Shown piece after piece: positions 61,594 through 64,000 of a stretch of DNA of 64,000 nucleotides; within the stretch, counting starts at the first letter, position 1; the number at the start of each line of letters is the position of its first letter. The position numbers and the translations under genes were made by a program. The DNA comes from JAFDYH01 sp049840875 (lineage in GTDB: Bacteria; Bacteroidota; Bacteroidia; Chitinophagales; Chitinophagaceae): positions 434,001 to 498,000 of the forward strand of contig JASGJE010000007.1 of assembly GCA_049840875.1 (NCBI GenBank), in the 5' to 3' direction. The notes under the pieces were generated by a model. That model was given only the letters and a program-made list of their open reading frames with translations, ran no database searches and was not told the DNA's origin.

Positions 61594-62967
61594 TCAATGC
61601 AGCTTCAATCCATCTTTACTTTCTACAAACATTCTTGTACTTTCTGTGTACTCGCCACCGTTAGGATCTTTATACTTCAAATCAAGATAAAATGCTTTAA
61701 AGCCTGATGCAGGATATTCTTCTGTAAATTTTATTACTGACTTTCCTTTTTTTCCAAGGCTTCGACTTGTCCATGTCGCTTTCGTAAACTTCATACTTTC
61801 AGAAGTGGCTGACCACAAGATTGCATCGACAAGAATATTTGAAGTGGTATTGACCTTGAAACTGGCGCTTGTCTTTTTCTCCTTTACAGACCATGTACAT
61901 TTTGCGTAAGGTTTATTATTCAATGTTAGTCCGAAGAAAGCGCTTAAAGATTCAAATGCATGAGCGCCGCCTGCAAGATCGTGTCCGGCATTCGGCGTAT
62001 AGTTAATCATATTCGTGCCCGGAATACTATCGTAATAATTTTTAATCGCGTCAACAACCCAATACTCATCATTGGTTCCCATAAATATCATCTTTGGCAT
62101 TGTAAGGTTGCTCCTGTATGAATAAGGATCAACCATTTTATTGATAGCTACTCCATCACCGGTACGTGCACCCTGTGGAATTCCCAGTTTTACATAGTCT
62201 TCGATCTCTATACTGTATTCATTCCATGCTTTTATCTGGTAATCGAGATTTACAGGCATATTCAGCACATCAATTACCATTGGGCCAATAGCTGTTACCC
62301 GATTATCGTTTGCACCTGTGAGCCAGGTTGTCCATCCACGCTTAGATGCACCGGAAACAACAAATCGGTTTATCGTACGATTCAGCATCTTTTTTGAAAA
62401 TTCCTGTACAGCATCCATTGATCGTACTGCTGTTTTTACCATCGGGAACAATAGCGGCCATGTATAATCATGATCGTTTTTGAAATTATGAAGCGTATAA
62501 GAAATCAATGCATCCTCCGTAAGATCATTAAACAAAGGCTGATTCGGCGTTTGTCGCACGACAGCTACAATCGCTTTATTTTTTGCAGCAAGTGGGGCCA
62601 TTGCTTTGAACAATTTATCATCAGGGCCGGCCCAGTTTGGCATTCCGTCTTTAATTGATCCCCCGGTAATAAATAACAGGGCTCCATCATAGTTTACTTC
62701 TTTCGGTACAAAAATAGTTAACTGATGTACCCATTTGAATTCCCGCCATTGTTGCGAAACCAGTAATGTCACATACACCTTAACATCTCCCGACTCATAT
62801 GTTTCTTTCACTTCCCAACTGAATGTTTTATCACCATTGTGCAGATAACTCTGCAAAGCGTTATCAGGAGTAACTGTCCCCTGCGAAAACGAATTGAATA
62901 CAAAAACAGCTTGTGTCAAAATAAACAAAACAAAATGCCCGCTTTTCCTTTTTATTATCTTAACCAT
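61594..62967 (-). CDS. PhoPQ-activated pathogenicity-related family hydrolase
   Basis: The 457-residue protein has a signal peptide near residues 10-28 and an alpha/beta-hydrolase region. The nucleophile motif is SGASKRGWTTWL near residue 204, preceded by PLLFPMVKTAVRSMDAVQEF and followed by GTNDEYWVVDAIKNYYD and PNAGHDL with the other triad residues. This matches the PhoPQ-regulated protein family (PqaA-like), secreted hydrolases of unknown substrate. It is encoded between a SusD gene and a YdjC deacetylase gene. Confidence 0.87.
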   Translation of the reverse strand: MVKIIKRKSGHFVLFILTQAVFVFNSFSQGTVTPDNALQSYLHNGDKTFSWEVKETYESGDVKVYVTLLVSQQWREFKWVHQLTIFVPKEVNYDGALLFITGGSIKDGMPNWAGPDDKLFKAMAPLAAKNKAIVAVVRQTPNQPLFNDLTEDALISYTLHNFKNDHDYTWPLLFPMVKTAVRSMDAVQEFSKKMLNRTINRFVVSGASKRGWTTWLTGANDNRVTAIGPMVIDVLNMPVNLDYQIKAWNEYSIEIEDYVKLGIPQGARTGDGVAINKMVDPYSYRSNLTMPKMIFMGTNDEYWVVDAIKNYYDSIPGTNMINYTPNAGHDLAGGAHAFESLSAFFGLTLNNKPYAKCTWSVKEKKTSASFKVNTTSNILVDAILWSATSESMKFTKATWTSRSLGKKGKSVIKFTEEYPASGFKAFYLDLKYKDPNGGEYTESTRMFVESKDGLKLH

Positions 62968-63026
62968 AATCTTCTAACTAATTTATTATCGATCTGCCTT
63001 TTTTACTTTTTGAGTTTTTACTTTCT

Positions 63027-64000
63027 TTATTCCCATGGCTTACCTGTACCTTGTATCACCCACGGTTTTGACCACGGACTATTTGCGCTTCCATCATCAC
63101 CGAACGCAGAGTACTGTGTTGTCTCAAGTTTACCTTCTGCTGCATTCACATTTGTACTGTTAAGATTTCTTTCTTCTAATGGATAGTAAAGTCTCAATGG
63201 AAGTTCTTTTGCTTTCGTTCTGTTTTCTACTCCATGCAATTCTGGATAACCCGTTCTTCTCCAGTCAAACCAAGCCTCCAGCGCCATTGACCATGAAGCA
63301 ATCCATTTCTGTGTGATGATCTGTTCCTGCGATCCGTCAAAAGCTAATTCCGGTTGATTGATGTAGTCATTATATGCGGTACTCAATCCCCATGCATCAA
63401 AAGATGCTTTGATTCCATTCTTATAATGCGTTTCAGCATCACCGGCATTCCATCCATATACGGCCGATGCTTCCGCCAAAATAAAATGTACTTCTGCAGC
63501 CGACATAATGCGAACAGGAACTCCTTTTGAATTTGCAAACGTGCTGTTCACCCATGATACATGCGGGTTATGAGCAGCCTGTGATGGATCTGGACTTAAA
63601 TTATATAACTGTGGTGCATTTAGTGCAACTGGCAAACCAACATAATGAGGGTCCTGGTCAATATCGTCTGTTGACAATCCTTTTGATGCGAGGTAACCAG
63701 AAGAAATAATTCTTACGTTTCTTGTTTCACCATTGATTACCGTATCATACACAACCCTGCTTACATTTCCACCCAAAGTCTGATCGAGTAAAATCGAAAT
63801 TTGCACCGGGTTAGCCCAAACAGTTATTCTCGGATCATTGAACGCAAGCAATTTTGTGACTAATGTATTGCACATCTTGATGCGCCTGTAATTGCTACTA
63901 TCCGATTGTGGCACTGCGTAAGCTGGCCATGAATCGGATTCACTATTACCAGGAAAATGCATAGTAGCATCATCCGATGCCGAAGTAATGATCGGATATT
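63027..64000 (-). CDS. SusD/RagB-family nutrient-binding lipoprotein, partial
   Basis: The frame is open to the right edge of the window, so the N-terminus with its lipoprotein signal is missing; 323 residues are visible. ILAEASAVYGWNAGDAETHYKNGIKASFDAWG near the middle is the SusD-like (SusD_like_2) signature, and WSMALEAWFDWRRTGYPEL follows. Such proteins sit on the outer membrane and hand oligomers to a SusC-type transporter, whose gene would lie upstream outside the window. Confidence 0.9.
   Translation of the reverse strand, partial: YPIITSASDDATMHFPGNSESDSWPAYAVPQSDSSNYRRIKMCNTLVTKLLAFNDPRITVWANPVQISILLDQTLGGNVSRVVYDTVINGETRNVRIISSGYLASKGLSTDDIDQDPHYVGLPVALNAPQLYNLSPDPSQAAHNPHVSWVNSTFANSKGVPVRIMSAAEVHFILAEASAVYGWNAGDAETHYKNGIKASFDAWGLSTAYNDYINQPELAFDGSQEQIITQKWIASWSMALEAWFDWRRTGYPELHGVENRTKAKELPLRLYYPLEERNLNSTNVNAAEGKLETTQYSAFGDDGSANSPWSKPWVIQGTGKPWE

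Overview
The window looks like a chromosome segment of a member of the Bacteroidota, most likely a Chitinophagaceae-type organism. The grounds are an UpxY/NusG-like regulator ahead of a surface-polysaccharide operon, a SusD-type lipoprotein, a SusC-like TonB plug domain, TAnnTTTG-type promoters, many short lipoproteins and G/C-rich extragenic palindromes in an AT-rich background. This assignment is inference from family content; no rRNA or other marker gene is present.

Left part (1-19.3 kb, all minus strand): a long capsule/exopolysaccharide operon, read from right to left. It starts with an UpxY-like antiterminator behind a recognisable promoter, then a Wza-like export lipoprotein, a Wzc-like tyrosine autokinase, a WbpP-like UDP-GlcNAc 4-epimerase, RmlB, RmlA, the Wzm/Wzt ABC exporter, a GT6 glycosyltransferase with the bacterial NxN motif, several GT4 and GT2 glycosyltransferases, an FkbM methyltransferase, an acyltransferase and Gmd. 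It leaves the window in a multi-pass membrane protein. From 19.8 to 22.6 kb there are housekeeping-like genes: an HGSNAT-like membrane acetyltransferase, a class II cyclic-nucleotide phosphodiesterase and a two-TM protein.

Middle part (22.6-38.8 kb) is the most interesting. Leftwards runs an RNA-repair type cluster: a YkuK/RNase H-like protein, an AAA ATPase interrupted by an in-frame TGA at its arginine-finger codon, a block of degenerate and apparently circularly permuted tRNA-like elements, a slipin with a triplicated N-terminal repeat, a DinB-like protein, two RlaP-like nucleotidyltransferases, a DEDD exonuclease and the RNA ligase RtcB, closed by an intrinsic terminator. Its 1.1 kb upstream region holds a promoter and two strong terminators in series, which looks like an attenuated leader or small RNAs. 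Rightwards from the same region runs a complete retron: a WGR/HEAT protein, a SWIM zinc-finger protein, an msr-msd RNA gene with 11-bp a1/a2 repeats and a perfect 25-bp msd stem, and a retron reverse transcriptase with NAxxH, YADD and VTG motifs. Together these read as an RNA-damage and phage-defence island.

Right part (38.8-64 kb): an unusual VIT-VWA-TonB plug-TPR-DUF2135 fusion, a SplB-like radical SAM protein, a 2H phosphoesterase (LigT-like), a UmuD with both catalytic residues replaced next to UmuC, a lipoprotein, a DUF72 protein, a GH63-like hydrolase, a MacA-MacB-TolC efflux operon, an amidase lipoprotein, an EamA transporter, a GNAT acetyltransferase, an SDR/AraC pair with a likely AraC-type operator, and the end of a SusD locus carrying a PhoPQ-related hydrolase and a ChbG/YdjC deacetylase.
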